A stretch of DNA of 36,746 nucleotides, taken from contig JAAFJU010000034.1 in NCBI GenBank assembly GCA_013298165.1, positions 1 to 36,746 on the forward strand, written 5' to 3'. Positions 24,340-33,439 of the stretch are shown piece after piece. The notes beneath the pieces were generated by a model. The model was not told the DNA's origin. It did no database searches and saw nothing but the letters and a program-made list of their open reading frames with translations. Every line of letters starts with the position of its first letter. The stretch's first letter is position 1. Source of the stretch: Synechococcales cyanobacterium bin31.maxbin.ball.101. GTDB lineage: Bacteria > Cyanobacteriota > Cyanobacteriia > Leptolyngbyales > Leptolyngbyaceae. A program made the position numbers and the translations under genes.

Positions 24340-24669
24340 ATGAGGATCGACTGCCATTGTGGCAAAATCATTTCCGACACGACCGATCACCTTGCCCACA
24401 AAGCCCACCTCACTCCTGATCAGGACATATATGAGGTGTGGGATGGGATTGACGATGAGGTCATCGATCGTGTTGCGTCGGGTGAATTAGCGGTAGGAGA
24501 TGCCTATATGAAATCGCGGCATATCATTAATTCTCCAACACGATCGATGTGGCAATGCTTCGAGTGCGGTCGGCTTTACATCGATGGACCAGACGGTGAA
24601 TTATATTGCTTCGTACCGGAGCATGAGGAAACCGAGAAGCGGATACTTCGCTCCCATATCAGCAAATAA
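24340..24669 (+). CDS. Small zinc-ribbon-like protein, unknown function
   Basis: A 109-residue soluble protein with CHC at 5-7 at the N-terminus and CFEC at 73-76 further on, able to make a split zinc site; Cys90 is also present. It opens MRIDCHCGKIISDTTDHLAHKA in type, that is, a short Cys/His-rich head, and is acidic in the middle (VWDGIDDEVIDRVASGEL). GGAGG lies 6-10 bases before the ATG. It resembles small conserved bacterial proteins annotated only as hypothetical. The gene after it starts 25 bases downstream. Confidence 0.7.
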   Translation: MRIDCHCGKIISDTTDHLAHKAHLTPDQDIYEVWDGIDDEVIDRVASGELAVGDAYMKSRHIINSPTRSMWQCFECGRLYIDGPDGELYCFVPEHEETEKRILRSHISK

Positions 24670-24694
24670 TGAGGCGTTGCACGCGACTGAGGCT

Positions 24695-25078
24695 ATGAAT
24701 TTAAAATTACTCCTAAAATTACTACTTTACTTTTTAATTCTTGTAGTGATGAGTCTCAATGGAGCATGGCTTGTAGCCTTGTTCCTGTCACCACCCAAAA
24801 GGGCGATCGGGCTGGGGATTTGGTATTGGCTATACTTCATGATTGTCCCCGCTTTAGCATTTTTGGGAATCACCGCCTTAGCGCTTAAAAAACCGCTTAA
24901 GCTCTCTTGGCGAGTCGGAGGCTTGCTGCTGCTGTACGTGGGCAGCCTAACCGTGGTACCAGTCTTCTTTGCTCCAGTGATAATATTCTTTTTTTCTGAA
25001 AGCGGTTTAGGTTTTTTTAATTTGCTTATGTTCACCATAACCTTGATACAGCTTCTTATAACCCTGTTCAGACGCTAG
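24695..25078 (+). CDS. Small integral membrane protein
   Basis: I choose the ATG at 24695 (127 residues), since the first 37 codons of the longer frame lie over the end of the preceding gene. The protein is almost all hydrophobic: segments at about 4-31, 38-60, 72-100 and 105-124 give four membrane helices, with KK and RR at the ends. No family recognised. Its last 11 bases overlap the end of the convergent scpB gene. Confidence 0.65.
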   Translation: MNLKLLLKLLLYFLILVVMSLNGAWLVALFLSPPKRAIGLGIWYWLYFMIVPALAFLGITALALKKPLKLSWRVGGLLLLYVGSLTVVPVFFAPVIIFFFSESGLGFFNLLMFTITLIQLLITLFRR

Positions 25079-25739
25079 GAATTTCTGGTTGCAGAACTCC
25101 ATCCCCCTCTTCTTCCAACAACTCCTCCGCCGCCAGCCGCTCATCCGAAAGCGTCCCAGCAATCACCTCTGGAATCTCCCCCTCTTCCGGCACTAGAACC
25201 GCCTCCTCCGGTTCCACCTCCACGTCCGCCGCCAAATCCGCCTCCGCCTTCGCCTTCGCAAAGGGATCAAACCCCGCCTGAAGCTGATTGAGTTGGAAAT
25301 ATTGTCGAAACTTCTCCGTCACCTGCAACCAGTACGATCGCCCATCCGATCGTCGCCGCTTCCGCACAAACCCCTGCTCCACCAACTCCTGCACCTGCTG
25401 GTACGCTGTCGAACCGCGTAGATTAATGAGATCGGTTTGCAGCAACGGACCCTTCATCGCAATTACCGCCAACGTCCGCAACGCCCCGACGCCAATATCC
25501 GCTGGAATAATTTGTTGCACCATACTTTGATAATCTGTCCGGAGCTGCAACACATAGCTGCCCTCTAGCTCCGCCACCTCCAACGCCGTATCTCTGTGGG
25601 AAAAGTCCGACATCAACTCCAGCAGCGCCTCCTCCGCATCATCCCGATCGCACTTCGCCAACTCCGCAAGTTCCGTCAAACTCAAGGGCTGGGCCTTGAG
25701 ATAGAGAATGGATTCAATGGTGCAGGAAAGTCGAGACAT
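25068..25739 (-). CDS. scpB: Segregation and condensation protein B
   Basis: A 223-residue subunit of the SMC-ScpA-ScpB complex that compacts and separates chromosomes. Two winged-helix domains are visible: about 4-75 (IESILYLKAQPLSLTELAEL and SYVLQLRTDYQ) and about 85-150 (LRTLAVIAMKGPLLQTDL, LRGSTAYQQVQELVEQGFV), ending with SYWLQVTEKFRQYFQL. An acidic tail (about 165-223, EVEPEEAVLVPEEGE) extends it beyond typical length, as in several cyanobacteria. The ATG at 25739 gives MSRLSCTIESILY. It overlaps the convergent membrane-protein gene by 11 bases. Confidence 0.92.
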   Translation of the reverse strand: MSRLSCTIESILYLKAQPLSLTELAELAKCDRDDAEEALLELMSDFSHRDTALEVAELEGSYVLQLRTDYQSMVQQIIPADIGVGALRTLAVIAMKGPLLQTDLINLRGSTAYQQVQELVEQGFVRKRRRSDGRSYWLQVTEKFRQYFQLNQLQAGFDPFAKAKAEADLAADVEVEPEEAVLVPEEGEIPEVIAGTLSDERLAAEELLEEEGDGVLQPEIPSV

Positions 25740-25872
25740 ACGCGAACCTAAGACAATTCAGACGAAATTCAGACAAATTAATTTAGATCAGATTCAAGCA
25801 ACACAACAGGATAGATCTATAGCACAGCCCTGAAGGAATGGCTCATTGTAAACGCAAAACCCCAATCAGCAT

Positions 25873-25908
25873 CAAACCCCCTCTTCCGATTTTGGAACAG
25901 GGGGTTTG
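25873..25908. terminator. Strong hairpin between rplY and scpB
   Basis: CAAACCCCCT continuing CTTCC pairs with GGAACAGGGGGTTTG: a 15-bp stem with one mismatch and a 6-base loop (GATTTT). It lies 32 bases after the rplY stop on the minus strand, so it probably terminates purA-rplY. T tract is weak on that side. Confidence 0.65.
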
Positions 25909-25940
25909 AGCATAATCGAACGACTGAGTGAGGTTTCAGA

Positions 25941-26240
25941 TTAGCCTTTTGCTGCGAAAAAGCTAACGTGATAAAGATGGCCCTTCCAAGGATGAGTCTG
26001 CACTTCTTGGATTTTTGCGCCTGTCTTGATCTTCAGTTCGGGAACGTTTAACTCGATTGTGCCGCCACGACCCGCATCACGGATCAATAGTTCAGCCGTC
26101 TTTTGGTCCACGGTCAACTGGATGGATTCCGCACCATTGTGACCATACATCGTCGCGGGAATACGGTTTTCACGGCGAAGTGCGTTGGCTTTGCTGCCTT
26201 CAGGACGCTTTGCTGCTTCGATCGAATATTTTAAGGCCAT
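25941..26240 (-). CDS. rplY: 50S ribosomal protein L25
   Basis: A 99-residue 5S rRNA-binding protein of the large ribosomal subunit. The sequence MALKYSIEAAKRPEGSKANAL, RRENRIPATMYGHNGAES and LTVDQKTAELLI follows the L25/TL5/Ctc fold; only the N-terminal domain is present, as in E. coli L25, without the long C-terminal Ctc extension. I start at the ATG at 26240 rather than a TTG two codons before. It lies 66 bases downstream of purA on the same strand, a likely operon. Confidence 0.92.
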   Translation of the reverse strand: MALKYSIEAAKRPEGSKANALRRENRIPATMYGHNGAESIQLTVDQKTAELLIRDAGRGGTIELNVPELKIKTGAKIQEVQTHPWKGHLYHVSFFAAKG

Positions 26241-26306
26241 GATCAACTCTACTTTCTCTGTTTTGACTAATTAAATGAACGCCGAACCTCAGAAACCTAG
26301 AAAAAT

Positions 26307-27653
<1,347 letters not shown>

Positions 27654-27806
27654 TCAAAAACAATGATAAAGTTTTCAACAGCCTACAATTATCATCAGCA
27701 AGTGGATCGCCTGTCAAATTATTTTTTGTGATCTGGATAGCGATCGTGATTGATTTAGGCTAGTTGATTCCATCCACCTCTATTTTGCGGCTCTGCCCCC
27801 AGACTT

Positions 27807-28718
27807 ATGGATAATTTTCTTCCGATCGCCTACTTCCAAAATCAGTTCGTGCCTTTTAAGGACGCGACGATCTCCATCGCAACCCACGCCCTGCACTATG
27901 GGACAGGGGCTTTCGGAGGATTACGCGGAATTCCGGATCCAGCAAACCCGAATCAAATCTTGCTGTTTCGGCTCGATCGTCACGCGGCCCGTCTCAGCAA
28001 CAGCGCCCGGTTGTTAAATTTTGATCTGCCCGCTGACAAGATTTTTTCGACGATCACGGACTTCGTGAAAAAAAATCAGCCCAAGACCTCTTTCTACATT
28101 CGCCCCTTTGTCTATACCTCCGGTCTGGGGATCGCACCTCGCTTGCACAATGTCGAGAAAGACTTCTTCGTCTATGGCATTGAGTTAGGGGATTATCTTT
28201 CTCCAGATGGCGTAAGCTGCCGGATCAGCTCTTGGTGTCGTCAAGAGGATCGCAGCCTGCCCTTGCGTGGGAAAATCAGCGGCGCGTACATCACCTCTTC
28301 CTTGGCCAAGACCGAAGCTGTGGAGTCGGGCTTTGATGAGGCGATTTTGCTCAATGCCAACGGTAAGGTCAGTGAAGCCTCGGGCATGAATATTTTCATG
28401 GTGCGTAATGGGGCGATTATTACCCCGGGATTTGAACAGGACATCTTAGAGGGAATCACTCGCGATAGCATCTTGACGATCGCTCGCAACATGGGCATCC
28501 CCGTCATCGAACGTCCCGTAGACAAATCGGAACTCTTCATCGCCGATGAAGTCTTCCTCAGTGGTACAGCGGCCAAAATCACGCCCGTCAAGCGAATTGA
28601 AACCTATCACTTCGGCACCGATCGGCCCATCACCGATCGTCTACGTGAGCAAGTCACCGCCATCACCGAAAACCGCGACCCCAACTACAAAGACTGGGTC
28701 TTCACGGTTCCGCTGTAG
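27807..28718 (+). CDS. ilvE: Branched-chain amino acid aminotransferase
   Basis: A 303-residue class IV PLP aminotransferase for the last step of leucine, isoleucine and valine synthesis. HALHYGTGAFGGLRG (27-41) is the substrate-side block, LRGKISGAYITSSLAKTEA contains the Schiff-base lysine (K156), KVSEASGMNIFMVR (187-200) carries the conserved Glu190, and ILEGITRDSIL (213-223) and FLSGTAAKITPV bind the cofactor phosphate. The overall match is to IlvE rather than D-amino acid transaminase or 4-amino-4-deoxychorismate lyase. It is divergent from purA with a 162-base spacer. Confidence 0.92.
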   Translation: MDNFLPIAYFQNQFVPFKDATISIATHALHYGTGAFGGLRGIPDPANPNQILLFRLDRHAARLSNSARLLNFDLPADKIFSTITDFVKKNQPKTSFYIRPFVYTSGLGIAPRLHNVEKDFFVYGIELGDYLSPDGVSCRISSWCRQEDRSLPLRGKISGAYITSSLAKTEAVESGFDEAILLNANGKVSEASGMNIFMVRNGAIITPGFEQDILEGITRDSILTIARNMGIPVIERPVDKSELFIADEVFLSGTAAKITPVKRIETYHFGTDRPITDRLREQVTAITENRDPNYKDWVFTVPL

Positions 28719-28753
28719 TTGAGGTTAACCCAACCCTTCATGGATCTCAATAC

Positions 28754-28840
28754 ACCCGATCCCCCTAAATCCCCCTTAAAAAGGGGGACTTTGAAGTCAT
28801 TTCATGTTCCCCCTTTTTAAGGGGGCTAGGGGGATCGGGT
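28754..28840. repeat. Long imperfect palindrome of the G/C-block repeat family
   Basis: Left arm 28754-28789 starts ACCCGATCCCCCTAAATC, and the right arm 28806-28840 ends GGGGGCTAGGGGGATCGGGT; the arms are near-complementary over about 35 bases, with a 16-base loop. Related to the copy inside the RnfD-like gene. It follows ilvE and could form a very stable hairpin, acting as terminator for ilvE. It also supplies an ATG at 28804 in frame with the next gene. Confidence 0.85.
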
Positions 28841-28869
28841 CTCTCGCAACTCACAAACTGGCTTTTCAA

Positions 28870-31566
28870 ATGCCTTCCCTTCTTTCCCTTCGCCCAAAAC
28901 AAATCGCCATTCTCGAAGCCTCCTTAATTGGGCTATTGTCGGGACTGGCGGCGGTGGTGTTGAAGGTCGGAGTAGGTTGGGTGGGCGGATGGCGATTGGT
29001 GGGGGCGGGGATGTTGCCGCCGATCGTCGCTCTACCCCTGTTTGGGGCGATCGCGGGGGGCTTGGCGGGAATCCTGATTCAACGCTTTGCACCGGAAGCC
29101 TCGGGCAGTGGCATTCCCCAGGTCAAAGCTGCACTCGCCTACCTGCCGATGCCCCTGACAGGCAGAATTGCGATCGTCAAACTGATCAGTACGATTTTGT
29201 CCCTAGGGGCCGGATTGACCTTGGGACGGCAGGGTCCGACGGTGCAGCTTGGGGCCGCGATCGCCTCGCAAGTCAGCAATTGGTTTCCCACCTCGCCCGA
29301 TCATCGACGACAGCTTTTAGCGGCTGGAGCTGCCGCTGGACTCGCGGCTGGATTTAATGCCCCGATCGCAGGTGTCTTGTTTGTAATCGAAGAACTCTTG
29401 CAGGATGTCTCGGGCTTGACCTTGGGCACGGCGATCATGGCCTCCTTTGTGGGAGCCATGGTGTCTCGGCAGTTGGGCGGGCAGGACTTTACCTTCAGTC
29501 CTAGCTCCATGAGCATTGACCCTTACTTTAATGCGATCGAAATCCCGTTTTTTATTCTACTAGGCGTATTAGCGGCTCTCCTGGGCGTACTCTTCATTCG
29601 CGGGATCTTGCTCAGCCTCAGACTGTACAAACGGCTCCACCTCAGCTTGCCGGGAAAAATTGCGATCGCCGGATTGCTATCCGGACTCCTCGTCGCGCTC
29701 TTACCGTCCGCCCTGCGCGACAATGCCAGTCTGCAAGAAGTCTGGCGCACGAGCGAATTTCCTTGGCATTTGATTTTGCTTATTTTTACGGTCAAGTTTG
29801 CATTAACGCTAGTGGCTGTTGGTTCCGGGGCACCGGGAGGCTTGTTTGCCCCGTCGCTGATCTTGGGATCCACCTTGGGCTATCTCGTTTGCTTTTTAGT
29901 CCAAACCCTCAATCTCTGGATGCATTTGCCCTTGGGGACAGGCAGCGGAGCTGGGTTTGCAGTGACGTTTGCGTTGGCGGGAATGGCGGCTTTTTTTAGT
30001 GCGGTGACGCGGGGACCGATGACCGCGATCGTGATTGTGTTTGAAATGACGCAAGAGTTTTCGATTGTGTTGCCGTTGATGATCTCCTCTGTGACCGCTT
30101 ATCTAGTCGCCGAAGCCATCTCTAGCGGTTCGGTTTATAAATATCTTTTAGCCTGGAATGGCATTTATTTAAAACCCTCTAAACAGTTTGAAAATCGCCT
30201 CAGCAAGCTCACGGCTGCCGACATCATGACCCGGCAACCGGAGACCATTAATAGCGATCTGTCCATTCCTGAAGCAAAGCTTTTCTTTGCCCGATCGGAC
30301 CACCATGGCCTACCTGTTTTAGAAGACGGCAAATTCATTGGCATCATCACGGAGTCCGACTTCGCCAAAGTAGATGCCTTTGAAGCCAATCTCATTATTT
30401 CGTCTAATCCTAGCTTTGACCCTAGCGCTGAAAATCTCGATCTGACGGCTCAAATCCCGTCTCAATCCCCCAACAAAAAAGGGATCACGGTCCATGACAT
30501 CATGACGCCAAAACCGATCACGGTCCGATCGCATGATCCCCTGCCCCAAGTGATCTACTGGATGAGTCGCTATCACATCGGCCATCTTCCGGTCTTAGAC
30601 CGATCGCAACTCGTGGGCATCATCACCCGCGCCGACATCATCCGAGTCGAATCCGACCAACTCAGCGGCAATATCCAAACCCACGACCCCCGCCTCGCCA
30701 AAAACGAAGCCTCCTACGTCGTCTACCAGACCCGCGATCCCGCCATTGGTCGTGGACGCATCTTAGTTCCCCTCTCCGATCCCACGACTGCCCTCACCCT
30801 CCTAGACTTCGCGGCCACGATCGCCCATCAGCGCCACTACGAGTTGGAATGCCTCATGGTGATCCCTGTCTCCCGCCTGCGATCGACCGCCGAAACCAGC
30901 GTCTCCACCCTGGATCAGCGTCGTCTCCTCCGCAAAGCCAAAGTCCTGCGGGAGCGCCATGGGATTTCGATTCATACTCAGATTCGGGTGTCCCATGATG
31001 TCAGTAGCGCCATTCTAGAAGTGGTGCAAAGTCGGCATATCAACCTACTCATTAGTAACTGGAAAGGCGGCACCACCACTCCCGATCGCATCTTCGGCGA
31101 AGTCGTAGACACCTTAATTCGACAAGTCCGCTGCGATGTCATGCTAGTCAAATGGGGACTCGAACCCATGCGCCGCGATCGTTGGTTAATTCCCACTGCC
31201 AGCGGTCGCAACTCCGCCAAGGCCATTGAATGGCTTCCGGGTCTGATGAAACAGTCCGAATCTCCCGAAGCCTTCCTCTGCCACGTCAGCGCCCCCAATG
31301 TCCAGCCAGACGTGACCATTCAAGCGCTGAACAAAGCCTGCAACCAAGTCCAACTCCGTGTCAGTTGTATCACCCACTCGATCGCCGTCTGCAACCGTTC
31401 CATCTCTGACGCCATCTTCGATCTGGCCGAACAAAACGACTGCGACGTGATTTTGCTGGGGGCAACCCAGGAAGGGCTATTAGAACAGGTGATCAAAGGC
31501 AATATTCCCGAAGAGATTGCGCGCCGATCGTCCCAGACCGTGATTTTGGTGCGAGGTTCGCTGTAA
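28870..31566 (+). CDS. ClC-family chloride transporter/channel with CBS pair and two Usp domains
   Basis: I start at the ATG at 28870 (898 residues), because the 22 codons from an upstream ATG are made of repeat DNA. Residues about 15-435 are a ClC pore: GSGIP (79-83), GRQGPTVQLGA with Gln121 where ClC exchangers have the gating Glu, IEELLQD keeping the inner Glu pair, GSGAPGGLFAP (318-328), and TRGPMTAIVIVFEMT. CBS domains lie at about 449-510 and 541-595 (ADIMTRQPETI and VHDIMTPKPITV), likely nucleotide sensors. Two UspA-like domains follow (about 628-765 and 768-898). It should move Cl- across the plasma membrane under nucleotide control. Confidence 0.9.
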   Translation: MPSLLSLRPKQIAILEASLIGLLSGLAAVVLKVGVGWVGGWRLVGAGMLPPIVALPLFGAIAGGLAGILIQRFAPEASGSGIPQVKAALAYLPMPLTGRIAIVKLISTILSLGAGLTLGRQGPTVQLGAAIASQVSNWFPTSPDHRRQLLAAGAAAGLAAGFNAPIAGVLFVIEELLQDVSGLTLGTAIMASFVGAMVSRQLGGQDFTFSPSSMSIDPYFNAIEIPFFILLGVLAALLGVLFIRGILLSLRLYKRLHLSLPGKIAIAGLLSGLLVALLPSALRDNASLQEVWRTSEFPWHLILLIFTVKFALTLVAVGSGAPGGLFAPSLILGSTLGYLVCFLVQTLNLWMHLPLGTGSGAGFAVTFALAGMAAFFSAVTRGPMTAIVIVFEMTQEFSIVLPLMISSVTAYLVAEAISSGSVYKYLLAWNGIYLKPSKQFENRLSKLTAADIMTRQPETINSDLSIPEAKLFFARSDHHGLPVLEDGKFIGIITESDFAKVDAFEANLIISSNPSFDPSAENLDLTAQIPSQSPNKKGITVHDIMTPKPITVRSHDPLPQVIYWMSRYHIGHLPVLDRSQLVGIITRADIIRVESDQLSGNIQTHDPRLAKNEASYVVYQTRDPAIGRGRILVPLSDPTTALTLLDFAATIAHQRHYELECLMVIPVSRLRSTAETSVSTLDQRRLLRKAKVLRERHGISIHTQIRVSHDVSSAILEVVQSRHINLLISNWKGGTTTPDRIFGEVVDTLIRQVRCDVMLVKWGLEPMRRDRWLIPTASGRNSAKAIEWLPGLMKQSESPEAFLCHVSAPNVQPDVTIQALNKACNQVQLRVSCITHSIAVCNRSISDAIFDLAEQNDCDVILLGATQEGLLEQVIKGNIPEEIARRSSQTVILVRGSL

Positions 31567-31580
31567 TAAACGATTCAAAG

Positions 31581-31596
31581 CCCCCAGAATTGGGGG
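31581..31596. terminator. Short GC-rich hairpin after the ClC gene
   Basis: CCCCCA (31581-31586) and TGGGGG (31591-31596) make a 6-bp stem with loop GAAT, 15 bases after the stop; a further TTGGGGG follows. This CCCCC/GGGGG pattern is also a common cyanobacterial intergenic repeat. No T run. Confidence 0.4.
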
Positions 31597-31706
31597 TTGG
31601 GGGCGGATTGTCAGGATTTGTGCTGGATTCCCCGATCGGTCAATCGGTAATTTCATCGAGAAATGGGAATTCTTAGAGTGCGCCCCCTTCCAATGTTTTC
31701 CTGACC

Positions 31707-33395
31707 ATGCCGAATAAAAAGCCCCCCAAGAATTCTTCTCCGAATTCCTCTGGTCAACCGCCTGAGAAAAGTAATAAAAAAAATAAGCCTAAAAAAAGTG
31801 CAGCCAAAAAAGGTCGTGCTAAAAAATCTAAAAAAAATGGGCCGATCGAGTCCTTAGAAACTTCGATCGAAGCCCCACCCCTCACCCTCAAAGAACAACT
31901 CGCCGAAAAGCGCAAAGCCGCAAAAGCGAAACAAGAATTGACGCAGTTCATGACGATCGCCGTCATGATTTCAGTGTTCATTGGCGGGATTGCTACGGCA
32001 GCAGGGGGAATCAAAGGAACCCTAGGCGGATTTTTAGGGAGCTTGATTTTGCTTAGTTCCTTCAAATACCCAGAACAAGCCTTGTATGGATTTTTGATCT
32101 ATTTGCCCTTGGGTGGGTCGATTACCTATGCGATCGGGGGTGGGAGTAACCCCATTTTACAACTCGCTAAAGACGCCTTTTACCTGCCCGCCGTCATTGC
32201 CGTCTACCAAACCTGCAAAGCCAAAAGCGCTCCCTTCATCCTCCCCGTCAATCTCAAAACGCCTCTGATGTTGCTGTTGGGATATTGCATTTTGGTGCTG
32301 CTTTTTGTGAATGGATCACAGCAATTCACCATGAAAGGTGAAAAACCGTTTTTGATGGGAGTATTAGGTCTCAAAGTTTTCCTAGGCTATGTTCCTTTAA
32401 TTCCCTGTTGCTACTATTTACTGAAAACAAAGCGAGATTTTTACTTTCTAATGCGGGTCACAACATCGTTAATCGTCCTCTGTTGTAGTCTCGGCTTTTT
32501 GCAATACATGTTTTTAAAAACAGGGCGCTGTCAAGGAACTGTGGGCAGTGGAGCCGAATTGTTTAAAGCGTCACTGGAGTCCCGATGTTTGGTCGGGGGA
32601 TCATTGCTTTACAGTCCAGAACAAGGTGTCATTCGATTACCGGGAACCTTTGTGGCACCTTGGCAATGGGGTTGGTATTTGATTGCGAGTGCCTTTATGA
32701 GTTTTGCGACTGCCTTCTGCGATCGCAAATGGATTTGGCGGATTATTGGCATGGTGGCGATGGCGTTGACCTTATCGATGGCGGTGCTATCCGGTCAACG
32801 AATTGCCTTAATCATTGTGCCGATCGCCATGATTGCATTGCTTTTCATCACAGGCCAAGTCGCCAATTTAAAACGCTTTCTGCCCATTGCGATCGGGCTA
32901 GGGGTAGCAGGAGTCGGAGCGATGGCGGCATTCCCCGACATTGTCAAAGAACGGGTTGATAGCTTCTCTTCGCGCTGGGAAGCCGCGCCCCCGACGGATT
33001 TTATTGCAGATCAGTTTGGGTTTGTGGGAGATCTCGCGGGGATCTTTGGGAAGGGATTAGGGCGAGCGACGAACTCGGCGCGGGCCTTTGGGGAAACTAA
33101 ACTGATTGAAACCTATTATCCCAAAGTGCTGTACGAAATTGGTCCGATCGGGGTGTTGCTTTTCTTGGCGGTTGTGACCACTCTAACGATCGCCACCTTT
33201 AAAGCGTACCGAAAAGTCAAGGACAAAAACCTGCGCGGTTCGGGGGCTGCATTATGGGTGTTTATTTTATTTATTAGTTACAACACCTATTACTATCCAT
33301 TGGATGTTGATCCAGTGGCGGTTTATTACTGGTTTATGGCGGGGGCGATTTTGAAATTGCCAGAGCTAGATAAAGAGATCGAACCCGAGACTTAG
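31707..33395 (+). CDS. hpsL: Polytopic membrane protein, HpsL-like (hormogonium polysaccharide)
   Basis: A 562-residue protein. The first 85 residues are very Lys-rich and cytosolic (KKNKPKKSAAKKGRAKKSKK), and a charged helix leads to about 11 membrane segments. The layout, a large loop after segment 6-7 (CQGTVGSGAELFK to LPGTFVAPWQWGW) and the end LDVDPVAVYYWFMAGAILKLP resemble O-antigen ligase/Wzy-type proteins, and specifically the cyanobacterial HpsL group needed for hormogonium polysaccharide. Two glycosyltransferase genes follow closely (45-base and 2-base gaps). The name is recalled from family likeness, not tested. Likely function: polymerisation or export of a surface polysaccharide. 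Confidence 0.6.
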   Translation: MPNKKPPKNSSPNSSGQPPEKSNKKNKPKKSAAKKGRAKKSKKNGPIESLETSIEAPPLTLKEQLAEKRKAAKAKQELTQFMTIAVMISVFIGGIATAAGGIKGTLGGFLGSLILLSSFKYPEQALYGFLIYLPLGGSITYAIGGGSNPILQLAKDAFYLPAVIAVYQTCKAKSAPFILPVNLKTPLMLLLGYCILVLLFVNGSQQFTMKGEKPFLMGVLGLKVFLGYVPLIPCCYYLLKTKRDFYFLMRVTTSLIVLCCSLGFLQYMFLKTGRCQGTVGSGAELFKASLESRCLVGGSLLYSPEQGVIRLPGTFVAPWQWGWYLIASAFMSFATAFCDRKWIWRIIGMVAMALTLSMAVLSGQRIALIIVPIAMIALLFITGQVANLKRFLPIAIGLGVAGVGAMAAFPDIVKERVDSFSSRWEAAPPTDFIADQFGFVGDLAGIFGKGLGRATNSARAFGETKLIETYYPKVLYEIGPIGVLLFLAVVTTLTIATFKAYRKVKDKNLRGSGAALWVFILFISYNTYYYPLDVDPVAVYYWFMAGAILKLPELDKEIEPET

Positions 33396-33439
33396 GGGAC
33401 TTGCATCAGAACGATAAACATTCATAATGGTCTACTTTT

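Noticed and set aside
24584-24694. Longer N-terminus for the small membrane protein
   Set aside because: These 37 codons overlap the preceding zinc-ribbon gene and encode hydrophilic, non-signal sequence; the ATG at 24695 begins directly at the membrane segment.
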